A stretch of 64,000 nt of DNA, taken from NCBI RefSeq assembly GCF_041296385.1, contig NW_027183981.1, positions 1,713,501 through 1,777,500 of the forward strand, read 5' to 3'. The stretch comes from Aphelocoma coerulescens. Taxonomy: Eukaryota > Chordata > Aves > Passeriformes > Corvidae. Positions 46,466 to 58,327 of the stretch are shown in pieces (position 1 is the stretch's first letter; every line of letters starts with the position of its first letter). A model generated the notes under the pieces. That model was not told where the DNA came from. It made no database searches and worked only from the letters and a program-made list of their open reading frames with translations. The translations under genes were made by a program, and so were the position numbers.

Positions 46466-46819
46466 TTCAGGGAGGTAAGGGTGGGGGGAGGAACATGTGC
46501 TAGGGCTCACTGGGACCTGCTCAGGCACTGAGTCAGCAGGGACCACAGCGGTACCCAGGCCTGGGAAACACTCATGTCTCCCACTGGCCAAGTCTGGTCA
46601 CAGGAAGCAGGTCTGCCCTCCACTGGGATGAGATGCCACATCTCCCCACTGGAACAGGGGACCAGGTGTACCCCGTGTCCCCAGCATGCCAAGTGTGGTC
46701 ACGGGAAGGCCGGGTCTCTCCACTGGGGTCTCAGACACGGTCTGCCTGCTGCCGGCATGGGGCATGGGGAGCCTTCCCTCCTCTACCCAGGAGGCCAGGT
46801 GTGCTCACCAGAACAATCA
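46466..46819 (-). other. Unassigned, possibly decayed rDNA flank
   Basis: GC-rich with loose repeats of TCCCCACTGG / CCAAGTGTGGTCAC. It could be a diverged 28S expansion segment, since it continues directly from the 28S fragment on the minus strand, but I cannot align it. Confidence 0.3.
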
Positions 46820-47093
46820 GAGTAGTGGTATTTCACCGATGGCCGGGACACCAGTGGGCGGGTCACCCAACACTGCCAAGTGTGCACCACGCCTCCCACG
46901 TATTCCACACCTCTCGTGTCTCGTCGGAGCGCCAGAACAGAGTCAAGCTCAACAGGGTCTTCTTTCCGTGTTGCTTCTGCCAAGCCTGTTCCGTTGGCTG
47001 TGGTTTCTCTGGATAGTAAGTAGGGACAGTGGGAATCTCATTGATCCATTCATTCACATCACTGATTAGATGATGAGGCATTTGGCTATTTAC
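46820..47093 (-). pseudogene. 28S rRNA pseudogene fragment (downstream half of the R2 target)
   Basis: On the minus strand from 47093 it reads TAGCCAAATGCCTCATCATC, then AATGGATCAATGAGATTCCC, ACTGTCCCTACTTACTATCC and AAGAAGACCCTGTTGAGC, and finally GGTGAAATACCACTACTCTG. These are the conserved 28S segments just downstream of the R2 cleavage point. Many substitutions are changes away from CpG (for example GCCTCGTC to GCCTCATC). This is expected for an old, methylated, non-functional rDNA fragment. Its upstream half is not adjacent; R2 sequence begins exactly at 47094. Confidence 0.9.
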
Positions 47094-47294
47094 TGAGCAT
47101 TTATTTTCATATATGTTCCTTTTCTGGGTTAAGTATAGGTGGCCCATCCACCATGGTCCAAATCAGTAGAATTTAGTCTCAAAAGTGGGTGAAATACAAT
47201 GCTACATCCTTGGAAGAATTGTGTCGTTCCCACTGTCCTTATGTACCATCAGGCTTTTAACTTTTTTTTTAAATTAGTGTAAGCAATAAGAACT

Positions 47295-50200
47295 CTATGC
47301 AACCGAGCCAGCCTTGCTTGCAAAGATATGAACAATATCAGCTGAGGTGAGGAGGGCTCTGGAGGCCAGGGCCCGGGCAGGCTTCTCCCGCCATGTTTTG
47401 GAGAGACCCAGGGCCTCTAGGAGCTCATTTGTTCCATAGAACCACTTTCTCCACTCTCCAGCAGGAAAGCCCCCAAACTTGGTATCTCCTGCATTGGCGA
47501 GTTCCTGAATGTGTTCATGAAGATGTTGATATTTTCTCACTTTTCCAGTTGCAGCTTCCTGTTGAAGCTTCCTGCTTCAGTGCATTCACATTTGATTGTC
47601 ACCTCCATCACCAATGCCTGTTTTTCTCTTACAAAGATCAGGTCTGGTTTGTACATTTCACCGTTGTCATCCCTCACATGTGGCTCTTGAAACACTGTCC
47701 AATCCTCCTTTTTAGCTTTGTTGATCAACATGTCACAGATGTAGTTGTGTCTTTTAATTCTGCCATTTTGTGTTACTGCACAGTTTCCGATGATGTGGGA
47801 GCACGTTTCATTTTCAGCCTTGCAGTGCCTGCAGCTTTTGACGCACTGACCTTGTCTTCCTCTTGCCAGGAAGGAACTCTTGTGGTGTAGACATTGGCTC
47901 TCAGCTGCAATGTTGTTATTACTTTTCTGTGAGGTATGCCTCTGTATCTAAAGATCCAGAAATTGCTGATGTTATCCTCCTCAAAGTTTGTAATACTAGG
48001 GCCCTGGGATACCAGCTGTTTCCCTTTAGTAAATTCCTCTTTCCTCTGGTTACATGGTCACAGATACTGAGCTTTCAGAGTAGCTACTTCCCATTCTGAT
48101 GTTGTGTCATCACCTGCACCATCCAGCAGTTCTGTCTTAGGTTTAGGCTCCCATATGGACAGGATCTTTTCTTTATCTCCTCCAGCTGTTATCCGTAATT
48201 TCCGGTAGATTTGATCGGAGCATTCTTCTTTCAGGAACGATCTTAAGGCATCATCCGACAATTGGGCAAAGTCGACGTAATCTTCGGGCCTGTATACTTA
48301 GATTGAGGCCCATCAATTTGGTGATACCCAAACCTCCATCCTTCATGCTGGAGTGCAGGACGGCATCACATGTGCACAGTGTTAAGTGTAGCCATTCCTT
48401 GACAGTCGATTGAATTTGTAGGCCAGGGGATTAAAGGAGCCCTGCTTTGCATCCGTGTGGTCTGCCAAGTATATTAGTGTAGGGATGGTGTCTATTTGTT
48501 TGGAAAGTCCATTTTCTGAACAGGTTTTAATGTGATGATATGTATGGATGTTCTCATGCATATTGCTCACCAGTCTGGTGACATGGGGGTCCGCTACCCT
48601 GTGCTGCAGATCATGTAGAATGTGCTGGTGGGTCACGGTGTCAAAAGCCTTAGCAATGCCCATGAATACGACACCCAGCAGTCTGTATTCTCTTTTGGGA
48701 GATGGAATTATTGTTCGTAGGAGTTTCCAATTTTCAGGGGATTCCGCTGCTCTTATAAAGCTACTTTACCTTGGGTTGAGGGGGCATGACTTAGTCAACC
48801 TTGCTGTCATTATTCTGGAGAAGAGTCTTAACAAGATGGAACCAATTGTGATGGTCTCCAGTTATCAGTGTCCTTTAAACAATCCAGTTTGGCTGACTTT
48901 GGTATTAATACAGTCCTGCATCCCCTCACCATGTCTGGGATTTTTATCTGATGTTAACCAAAGGTTGAAAATCTCCATAGTCTGGGAGAACTTGGGGTCC
49001 ATCTTTTTGAGGTCCCTTAGGGTAATCCCATCTGGACCAGGAGCTGAATTTTTGCTAATTTCCTGCACATTCTTCTCAATTTCTTTAGCCATAATTAAGT
49101 CCCTGAAAGCACTGTTGTCAGGTTTCCCTTTAATTTGGAAGTTCCCAAGGCTCTTGAACTTGCCAGGTGTTTCCCATCTGGCTTTAAATGCTGAATAAAT
49201 TTCGCAGGGTGGGATGTCACAGGACAAACATTCAACATCATCCAGAGTAATCTTGGCTAATTTCCCCCTATCTAGATGGAACAGGCACTGGAAGTGCAGG
49301 TAATTACCTCTCTTGATTGCTCCCTGACAGGTCTTCTTGAGTTTCTTTCCTGGGTCCTCCTTTTGTTCTTATCTTGGGTTGATGTTCTTATCTGGCTTAT
49401 CATATGGAGGCATCCTGAAGCAGTCCTGCCCTGACTCATTGACCAGTGATGTCATCTCGTGGCCATGAAGTAACTGCTTGAATGCCTGTGGGAAGGTGTT
49501 GAGTTTGCCAGCTGAAAGCCATTCACCCAGAATTCTCTGCTAATGGGCCTGCAGCTGCCCCTCCCTCTGCTGGTTGATATTCCCCAGCTGTTCCTCCTCA
49601 TTATCTGGATGGTGACTCATCCCAGGTTCTGTTCCCATGCCCACAGCTGGTTCCTCGGGCAGCAATCTCCTTTTGTCACTGATTTGCTTTGCTGTCTTGG
49701 ATGGAATGTGTTTGGCTAATAGTTTATTGATGTTTTTGTTTTGCCAAAACTGAGCCTCTAACCTTAGCAGCAGATGTTCTTCCTCCTTGGTTCAACACCT
49801 TTTGTGAGCTCCTCGGGCAGAGGTCTCATTCGGGTGGGAAGCAACAATCCTTTCCTGATTTCTGACAATCAGGTGTGCCAATCTTCTGTGTTGTCCCAGG
49901 CCGATTTTTGTTTTGAAGTCACGGCTGCAAACCTCAGAGACCCACTCCCATGCTGGAGCTGTTTCAGCCATTGCCCTGCATTTAGGAAAACGACTAGCAA
50001 TAGTTACTGATAGTTACTGTTTTTCCTTCTGCATGTAGCACATTGAAACCGAATCCTCCTTCTCCTGTGGGCTCTTTTCAGGTGTTTAATTAAGCCCAAC
50101 ACACGGTCCACCCGGGTTCCACAGCATGGACATGGTGGATTTTTGTCGGGAATCGTCACTGTTGGAACGTCCTCCGGCGTCCGATTCACGCTGTTCCCTG

Positions 50201-50426
50201 GCACGGGTGGGGATTTTGCCGGCGTGTTGTTCTCTGGCTCGGGAGGTGATGTTTCTGATGTGCTTTCTGTCTTTTCCTTGCCACTTTTTTCCCCATGGTT
50301 AAGTACAAACAACTGGTAGTCTACAGGAGACAGCTGTCTTCTCCCGCACTCAGATGAGGTGTAAGACATTTGTACACCTCCGGCAGCCTGTTCAAACCCT
50401 CCCAACTTGTGGAAAAATGAACACAT
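47295..50426 (-). pseudogene. R2 copy 1 ORF remnant
   Basis: Pieces in order on the minus strand are the first zinc finger (CPCCGTRVDRVLGLIKHLKR, ~50130) and broken later fingers. A Myb-like part lies near 49730-49790, and an RT beginning (KNSAPGPDGITL, ~49050; KAFDTVTHQH, ~48650) follows. The catalytic FADD segment is missing. A thumb-like part (ECSDQIYRKLRITAGGDKE), the endonuclease region (YKPDLIFVREKQALVMEV) and the C-terminus ending KAGSVA then stop at 47295 complete it. Several frameshifts and stops are present. The intact protein nicks 28S DNA and primes reverse transcription there. Confidence 0.85.
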
Positions 50427-50855
50427 TCATTAGTTTCAGACACTCCCTAGTTATAAAACTCCAACAACACCAGTTTGTTTTCATTTTCCACCAAATCTTG
50501 GGGTCAGATGGTAAATTTGCAGACAACAGGTCTCCTTCAGTGTTAGACAAGTGGTCCAGTTTTAAATTGCTAGGCCCCAGTCTACCCAGTCAGAAGGGCT
50601 GGTCTGGGTGCTGGTCAATACCTGGAATAAGCATATCAATGGCCCCATTTTACGGATCCGGAATTTTAGTTTGTAGCAAATTAAGGAGAGGAAGTATTAG
50701 ATTGGTGGTGGAGCCCCAACCACTTGCTGTTCTTTGGCCAGCACAAACCCATGGGCTAGGTTTTGGGTAAAAAGCTCCACAGCTCTTACCTTAAATTTGT
50801 TTCACCGATTTTGGGGCTGTTGTTGGCTGGCAATTCCAGCAATAACTTGCTGGGG

Positions 50856-50932
50856 CAGAGGTCAGCGTATTCAGCAGCGTATTCAGTGGGACCACAAGGA
50901 GGTGCGACCTCTGCAGCAATGCCCAGTTTGTA
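50856..50932 (-). ncRNA. R2 copy 1 5'-end structured motif (HDV-like ribozyme candidate, decayed)
   Basis: GCAGAGGTC (50915-50907 on the minus strand) can pair with GACCTCTGC (50864-50856). The loop region CACCTCCTTGTGG between them is shared with the other copies. The central hairpin seen elsewhere is scrambled here. Confidence 0.45.
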
Positions 50933-50935
50933 GCT

Positions 50936-51713
50936 AAGCCCTCATACGCAACGTCCTTTTCATTGGTAAGTTCTCATACCTCTTTCTCCAGGTGTTTGTA
51001 CTTGTTCACTTGCTCAGTAGTGGCTTCTTCTGGCGATGCTTTGGCTGATTCCTACTGCACTGTCACATCCACGACAAATGCCTGGGCGACCTTCGCCAGT
51101 ACCAGATTAGGTTTATATAACTGTTGTTATCGCTTATATGCGGTTCCTGAAACACTACCCCCTCCTTCTTCTTCGCCTCTTTAGACAGCAGCTCGCCGAT
51201 GTAACTGTGCCTCTTAATCCTAGCATCCTGTGTAACTGGGCAGTTGCCAATGATGTGGGTGCAAGTTTCATTGTCCGCCTTGCAGTGTCTGCATGCCTTG
51301 AGGTATTGGTCCTGTCTACCCCTGGCTAAAAATTCTCTCGCGGGGTAGACATTCTCTCTCAGTTGTAATGCTGAAAGGAGCTTCCTGTGAGGTATGCCTC
51401 TATTATTTTGCAGCCAATGATTACTAATTATGTCTCCTTCAAAATTTGTGATTCCGCAGCCTGGGACAATAACTTAGTCCATTTATTGAATTCAATTTTT
51501 TTGCCAATTGCATGGTTTAGGAAATTTGCTTTTTGAAGACGGTGCTTCCGGTATGTCTGCACTATACGAACCAATTGGTTCAGTCACTGTTTTGGTCTCC
51601 CAAATTGACAGTATCTTTTCTCTGTCTCCTCCATCTTAAATCCACAGTTTCTTATATGCTTGTTCCATTTAATCTTTCTCCGGGAACACCTTCATGGTTT
51701 CTTACTAAACATA
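50936..51713 (-). mobile_element. R2 copy 2, C-terminal fragment
   Basis: Contains the region before the knuckle (RGIPHRKLLSALQLRENVYP), the CCHC knuckle (CRHCKADNETCTHIIGNCP) and the start of the endonuclease (EEVVFQEPH-like). It is cut off by the LTR at 51714 on its 5' side and ends directly at the 5' end of copy 1, without a normal 3' UTR. Confidence 0.82.
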
Positions 51714-52175
51714 TGTCAGGAAAATTAATCCACAAACACCAGAGGTTTGTGTCCAAAAAGGAGATAGAGGAGTTCCATTACTTTATTTGAATAAAGGGAG
51801 AGGTCATGGGCATTTCCCATGGGTCTCTCAGATTGTTAGAGGATGCCGCCTCCTTTTTATCCTAATTTCCCAGCCGCATTTCCCTCTCTCTTTCCCCATT
51901 GGCTGAGGTACTTGAGAGGCACAGACTTCCCGAATCACCTAATACAGACCCTATTCTAATGTATACCCCCCCCTTTTCTTTTCCTTGTGTCTCTGTTCTT
52001 TTTCTCTAAATGCAGGGATTTAGCACAGCCTTGGGTAAGTAATAGTTTGTGTCAATCAGTGGAATTCCTATGGAATTTATGGTTCCTCCCATTGCTTCTT
52101 TCTCAGTATCTGGCTTTATCCACCAGCAGACCCACAGTTTGTTTGTAGAGATAAATCCCTCTCATTCCTTTCACA
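51714..52175 (-). repeat. Solo LTR, family A, between two R2 copies
   Basis: Minus strand starts TGTGAAAGGAATGAG and ends TTTTCCTGACA. It has the same block order as 21722-22218, including a run of eight C at 51967-51974 and a TCAAATAAAG poly(A) signal near 51790. No target duplication is visible: the left and right flanks come from different parts of R2. Confidence 0.8.
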
Positions 52176-52379
52176 TCTATGATTATATGTTTCTTTTCTT
52201 GGTTCAGTATAGGTGGCCCATCCACCTGGTCCAAATTGTTACATTTATCCCAAATACGGGCAGTGGGCGACACAGGACGATTGGCAGAATTGTACTGTTC
52301 TCATGTGTCCTACCCACTGTCCAGCAATGCCATTCAGCCGTATTTATTTTCCATCCACAGGAACGATTGAGCTTTGCTT

Positions 52380-55300
52380 GCAAAGATATGAACGATATCA
52401 ATGGAAGAGAGGAGCTCTGTGGATGCCAGGGCCCGGGCAGTCTTCTCTTGCCTCTTCTTAGAGAAGCCTAGGGCCAGTAGCAACTCAGAGGTTTTCTTGT
52501 ACCACTTTCCTTGTGCTCCTACAGGAAAGCCCATGAATTCAATGTCTGCTGCTGCATTTTTAAGATCTTGAACTTGTCTATGAAGTTGCTAATATTTCTT
52601 GACCACTCATTGGCAGCATCTTACAAGGATGAGTTGGAGTGCTGGTATCTGACTGTCATGTCCAGCACGAATGCCTTTCCTTTAAAAAAGATCAGATCTG
52701 GCTTGTATAACTCGTTGTTCTTGTCTCTGATACGCTGCTCGTGGAATACAGTCCAATTCTTCTTTTTAGCCTCGCAGCTAAGCATCTCACAGATGGAATT
52801 GTGTCTTTTAATCCTGACCTCTTGAGGTATTGGACAATTCCCGATAATATCAGCTGGTGTTTCATTACCAGTGCCACAATGTCTACAGGTTTTCACACAT
52901 TCATTTTGCCTACCCCTGGCCAGGAACCCTCAAATGGGGTAGGCGTTGGCTCTCAGTTGTAGCGCAGTTATCAATTTCCTGTGAGGTATTCCTCTGTACC
53001 TTGCTATCCACCAATTTCTGATACTATCATTTTCAAAGTTCTCAATACCGTGGCCTTGGAATAGCAGTTACTTCCACTTACTGTATTCATGTTTCTGTCA
53101 GTTACAAGGTCTTGGGCTGTGGATCTTTGGAACGGCAACCTCCTGTTCAGATGCATCTTCACCCTCAGCAAGGATACCTTCTGGTAATGGAATAGGCTCC
53201 CAGATTGGTGGGATATTCTCTTTATCACCCCCAGCTCGTATGCACAGTTTCTCATACATCAATTCCAAGTGTTCCCCTCTTAGGAACATTGTCAAAACCT
53301 CATCCAGAGACTGGGTCAGTCTATATAATCTCCGTGCTTGTATACTTGGAAGAAGCGCCACCAACGTGAAGAAACCCAGACCACTATCTTTACAATCTGA
53401 GTACAAGATAGCATCACAGATGTTTGGTGGAAGATGAAGCTATTCCTTGACAAAAGATTGAATTAACAAGTCAGGGGATTTGAGGAGCCCAACTTTTACT
53501 TTGGTGTGGTGGGCAAGGTGTACCAATCTCTGGATACTATAAGTTTTCAGTGTATTGATTTTCTGAAGAGGCTTTAGTAGTGCGTCAGCAATCCGACAAA
53601 GCTAATTTCTGGTTTTTCGCATAAACCTGTATCTGCTATTCCAGTCCAGGGATCAATCTGTAAACCGAGATATTTCTCAGAGTGAGCAGGGTCGATCATG
53701 TTAAGGGGGGTGCCATATATCATCCACACTGGACAGTCATTGATGGTATAAGAAGAGTCTTTAGTTGGCTTGATGTAAAAGCCATGACACTTCTCCCCTG
53801 TATCTTGAGACCAGTTAGATGGAAAATCGTCTCTAGGATCTTAATGTTCGTACACATGCCTTCCCAGGGGTCACTCAGTAACACTAAATCATCAGCGAAG
53901 GCCATGGCAGTAACTTTGAAACTTCCTTGACAGTTGCTTTCACCAAGATTCTCCAATTTACATAATAGAGGGCCAAGCACCAGATTGAATAGTAAGGGTG
54001 ACACTGGATCACCCTGTTTGACACTTAAAAGGATTTGTCTTTTCCTTTTTGGTGTCGATGTCCGTAAAATTTTGCCAACATGATGCTTAATGTGGGGGTC
54101 AGCCCCTCTCTGCATCAGACTCATGGTAATATGCTGATGACATATGGTGTCAAAAGCTTTCGCAATGTCCACGAAAACAATCCCAAACTCTTTGTGCTCC
54201 TTTTTTGCATGTTTGACAGTAAGTTGTATCAAGTTCAGATTCTCAGAACATCCTGCTGCATGTATAAATCCCCTTTGTCTCAGGTTTATGGGACACGCTT
54301 TGGTCAATCTTGCCATTAAAATCCTGAAGAATAACCTAAACACCGTGGAAGCAATGGTGATAGGCCTCCAGTTATTGATGTCATTAAGCCTATCCACCTT
54401 GGTAGACTTGGGGATCAAGACTGACCAGCATTCACTCAGGGCAGCAGGAATAGTTCTGGTTATGAGCTGTAAATTGAAGATCTCCATCAACAGGGAGTAC
54501 CTGGGATGCATTTTGATAAGACAGCCCAACGTAATCCTGTGTGGCCCCGAATCAGAGTTCTTCCTAATCTCTTTGATATTCTTTTCCACTTCTTTTTCAA
54601 TAATTAGGGCCGTACAAGCGGTGTTACCTGCTTCTTTCTGTGAAGGGAAGGATTCAAGGCCCATGAATAATGGAGCTATAGCAGTCCCTCTGCCAGCTAT
54701 TTGGCAGATGGGGCATGTTCTCCTCTCCCCACATTAGGATCATTAGCCATCTATATCAGGTTGAACAGTTTTAGAGGGAACTTTTAGAAGACATCTTTTA
54801 TCACATACATGCTTTGCCATTTTAGATGGAATATGCTCTGCGGTTAAGTTATTGATGTTACCATCATACTTTATCACTAATTGTCTCAGAAGAGCCTCTT
54901 CCTCCTCAGTCCACACCTCTTGGTGGGCTCCTCTAACCGATGTTTCCTTTGGATGGGGGGCAGCAATTTGTTGCAGGTTCCTTACAAGAGGATGCGCCAG
55001 CCTCTTGTGCTGTCCCAAGCCAATCTTGGTGGAGAAAGCCCTCTGGCATACTTCACAGATCCAATCACCCTTTGGGACCACTTCCACATTTCCTTTGCAC
55101 TGTGGGAAGTGGCAGCAGATACTGTGGTGTTTTAAATTTTCCTTACCACATTTGAGACACTTAAAGATGATCTTTCTTTTCCTGTGGGTTCTCTTTAGAT
55201 GGTCAGTCAGGCCCAGCATCCAATTGAATTGGGTATCACAGCATGGACAGGATGGATTTTTGTCAGGAACAGATACCACAAGTGTATCAGTTGGTATCAT

Positions 55301-55576
55301 GCCCAAGCTTGTCCCAGGGAGAGCTGCAGATGTGTGAGGCTCATCCTTGTCTCTGTGATCTTTAAGCAAGCACTCAGTTTCTCCGTCCCAGGTGGACCTA
55401 GTTGGTAAGGCTTCATATGCCTCGGGGTACTTGGCAAACCCCTCCCAATTTCCACCTGGTTGGATTCCCGCATCATAGTCAATCATGGAGTTAACAAACT
55501 CCAAACATACTAAATTGAGCTTCTCAGCTGCCAGTGTGGAGGGTAAAGGTGGAGCAATACCAGCTGTACTGACCAT
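52380..55576 (-). pseudogene. R2 copy 3 ORF, two long open parts
   Basis: 55576-54743 is open for 277 codons. It holds three zinc fingers (CPCCDTQFNWML..., CLKCGKENLKHHSICCH, WICEVCQRAFSTKIGLGQH) and the Myb part (EVWTEEEEALLRQL). 54664-53720 is open for 314 codons of reverse transcriptase with VFVDIAKAFDTICHQH, SVKQGDPVSPLLF and an intact catalytic FADDLVLL. 53406-52340 carries the thumb, the CCHC knuckle (CRHCGTGNETPADIIGNCP) and the endonuclease (YKPDLIFFKGKAFVLDMTV) in shifted frames. It is the least damaged RT here, but the protein is not continuous. Confidence 0.85.
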
Positions 55577-55863
55577 CAGATCTAAGGGGTCAGTCTGAGT
55601 GGCTTGATACGTAGTGCAATGTCATTGATTGTACCATTGTTCCAAAACCAGTCAAAGATAGATGTCAGTCCAAGTGAGGGTAGTCGAAGTTGACAGCAGG
55701 CCCTCTCCCACATTTCTGTGTCCAACACAAATCCATGGACTAGGCTCTGGGCAACAGGAATAAGAGGTGTTACAAAACAATTTTGTTTCAACTAAGATGT
55801 GAAGCTATCATTGTGGGGGCAAGTCCAAGCAATAGGGAGGGGTACACCATCTCTCACACTGGG

Positions 55864-55950
55864 GCAGAAGCCAACTTAGATACCACTAAGGGTATCTGGC
55901 GGAACCACGAGGAGGTGCGGCTTCCACAGCTGAGCCCAGTTAGTAACTCT
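55864..55950 (-). ncRNA. R2 copy 3 5'-end structured motif (HDV-like ribozyme candidate)
   Basis: GAAGCC (minus 55924-55919) pairs with GGCTTC (55872-55867). CACCTCCTCGTGG follows the first strand, then a small hairpin and CTAAG before the second strand. Confidence 0.5.
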
Positions 55951-55955
55951 GCTCC

Positions 55956-56785
55956 CATTTATTGAGCATATCACAATACACACTTTCCTGGGTTTAATGA
56001 AGGTGGCCTGTTCACCTTGGTCAAAATTGGTAAATCTTGGCTCAAGATTGAGGTGGTAAATGGGTGACGTCATGGTACACGCCTCGCAGCGTGCAGCAAA
56101 ACGAGTTTCCCACTCAGGGTTTGGAGTCTTAACCGGTCACAGATTGGGGCATAGCCATGCATTACCAGTGACATGGCCCTGTACGGCATGATGCGCATGC
56201 CCTTTCTGACAATCTGGGGCACAGCTGTATGCACGGATGGGGTCTGGTACAAGACCATGTCTCCACCACTCAGTGCCACTGGGTTGCAAGCAGTGCGGAG
56301 CATCCAGGTGGCAGAATACGGCAACCGGTCCAGTCTTGCCCCCATGTAGTTGGAACAAGTGACATACACACCCAGGTTCTGACGGATTAGAGTTATGGCC
56401 CTGCGCGTGCAGTTGCTTGATTGACGCGTTTCCCTCAAAACACAGAGGTCAACCAAGCTGGCCCTGGCTAGGTGATTAGCGTATCCTGCTCTAAAGTGGG
56501 AGATTCCAAGAGTCATGGCAGCGCTACCCCCTGAGCAGCTGCCCGACTTTATCCAGCTCACCACCCCCAGGGCAAAGGGTCAGCAGCTCATGTCGTGACT
56601 CGTATGAGTTTTGTGGCACCGAATTATGAGGCTACTATTTGGGTGGTGAGTCCAAACAGTAGGGAGGGGTAGCCGCTACACCCTCGCTCACACTGGGGCA
56701 GAAGTCGACTTAGTTACCCTTGCAGGTATCCAGCGGGACCACAGGGAGATGTGACTTCTGCAGCTGAGCCCAGTTAGTAACTAAG
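55956..56785 (-). mobile_element. Short R2-derived non-autonomous element 1
   Basis: About 830 bp. It has the same 5' end as the full R2 copies, and its 3' end (GTGATATGCTCAATAAATG) and 3' UTR are R2-type. The middle (about 56070-56580) has no R2 protein sequence. That middle shares several blocks with the element at 58331-58955 (GGTAGCGCTGCCATGACT, GGGCCAGCTTG.TGACCTCT, GGGCCATGTCACTGGTA). It therefore looks like a family of deleted derivatives that reuse R2's ends. Its 164-codon open frame matches nothing known. Confidence 0.7.
56699..56780 (-). ncRNA. Element 1 5'-end structured motif (HDV-like ribozyme candidate)
   Basis: GCAGAAGTC (minus 56761-56753) pairs perfectly with GACTTCTGC (56707-56699). 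Between them are the CTCCCTGTGG loop, the hairpin TACC-TGCAA-GGGTA and ACTAAGT, which resembles the catalytic-strand joining segment of HDV-like ribozymes. Confidence 0.55.
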
Positions 56786-58327
56786 CTCTCTTTCTTTCTT
56801 GCTCTCTTTTGCATCCAATTAGCTGTCATTCTGGATGCTTGCTGACCATGGGACCTTTGCGACTTTGGATCCCTGGTCGCCTTTGTAATCTAGCAGAGCC
56901 TTACTTAGGCCACCAAAACAGTTCTAAAAAGCATCATTCACCACCCCTTGGGGATCTTGCCCATCCAAAATCTTCTCAAAGGCGCTCTGGCACTTAGCAA
57001 ATCTACATGCCAATAACCCTTTCCTGGTGACATCACAATAGTGGAGCTTCAGCTGTGCTCTCTCTCGGCAATTTAGTGACCTGGTGGAGCTCTTCTCTCT
57101 CAACATTAGACTCACCTTTGATTTCAGATTGAACCACATTGGGGGGACCTTTCATGAGAAGGTGTCTCTTGTCATTGATCTTCTTTGCCGTCTTAGGTGG
57201 AATATGCTCCACAATCAACTTATTGATGTTTCTGTTAGCAGCATACTTCATCACCAACTGCGACAGAAGAGCCTCTTCCTCCTCAGTCCATACCTTCTTA
57301 TGGGCTGCTCTCACAGATGACTCTTTAGGATGGGAGGAAGCAATCCTTTCCAAGTTTCTCACAAGAGGATGCATCAACCTCTTGTGGTGGCCCAGGCCAG
57401 TCTTGGTAGAGAACCCCTTCTGCATACCTCACATAGCCAATCACCTGTCGGAAACCCATGCACATTCCCCTTGCTCCGTGGGACATGAAGGGCAATACTG
57501 TGTTATTTAAGATTTCATTTACCACATTTAGAGCACTTAAAAAAGATCTTTTTCAGCCCATGGGTCCTCTTTAGATGTTCAATCAGCCCCAGTATCTGAT
57601 TAAATTGGGTAAAACAGCGTGGACAAGCTGGATTTTTGTCTGGGACGGACACCACAGGAGTTCCAACTGGTGTCCCACCTCACTGATCCCAGAGAGAGCC
57701 TCAGGTGTTTTGGGCTCCTCAATATCTCCTCAATCATGCCCAAATTCATCATCCCAAGCAGGCTGAGATGGCAAGGCCTCATATGGCTCTGGGAACTCAG
57801 CCAAACCCTCCCAGACACTACCCAGATGGATTCCAACCTCAGAGTAAAAAGAGGAGTTTAAAAACTCCAGACACACCAGATTGAGCCCAACATCTCCCAA
57901 AGCAGGGGATAAAGATGGAATGACATTGGCTGATCTGACCCTAAGATCTAAAGGGTCAGTTTGAGTGGCCGTTCATATGTACCACAAAGTCATTGATTGC
58001 ACCATTGTCCAAATCAAACAAACAGTAATGACGGTATAAGTGAGGGCAGTCGAAGTCAGCAGCTGGCCCTCACCCAAACTCCTAACTGTGTCCAACTTAA
58101 GCCCATGGACAAGGCTCTGGGTGACAGTTAAACAAGTGTGCCAAACAATTTGTTTCTGCAGGCTTGGGAAACTACCGCTGGGTGGCGAGTCCAAGCGATG
58201 GCGAGGGGTATCAATTATACCCTCTCTCACACGGGTGGAAGCCCACTTCATTACCCCAAAGGGTATCCAGCGGGGCCTTGAGAAGGCGTGGCTTCCGCAG
58301 CTAAGCCCAGTTAGTAACTATGCCCTC
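56786..58327 (-). mobile_element. R2 copy 4, 5' part only
   Basis: 5' UTR, zinc fingers and Myb (TKTGLGHHKRLMHPLVRN and KVWTEEEEALLSQL, 57425-57033), then the linker before RT. It stops near 56790 in the position equivalent to 61690 of copy 5. RT, endonuclease and 3' UTR are missing, and it joins element 1 directly. Several frames are broken (57430-57990). Confidence 0.82.
58237..58322 (-). ncRNA. R2 copy 4 5'-end structured motif (HDV-like ribozyme candidate, decayed)
   Basis: GGAAGCC (minus 58296-58290) pairs with GGCTTCC (58243-58237). The joining segment reads ATGAAG rather than CTAAG. Confidence 0.45.

Larger units (their letters stand above)
47094..50935 (-). mobile_element. R2 copy 1, inserted at the canonical 28S site
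   Basis: Its 3' end (AAATAAATGCTCAGTAAA) joins the 28S fragment at 47094. The 3' UTR is 47094-47294. The ORF remnant follows to about 50426, and the 5' UTR with the conserved stem ends near 50932, where copy 2 begins. The reverse transcriptase core is deleted near 48540. It belongs to the same subfamily as the ORF at 6443-7222. Confidence 0.9.
52176..55955 (-). mobile_element. R2 copy 3, nearly full length
   Basis: The 5' end with the conserved stem lies at 55950-55860, the ORF remnant at 55576-52340 and a partial 3' UTR to 52176, where the LTR replaces the last ~25 bases. A gap exists between the Myb part and the RT, the linker present in copy 5 being deleted near 54700. Confidence 0.88.
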
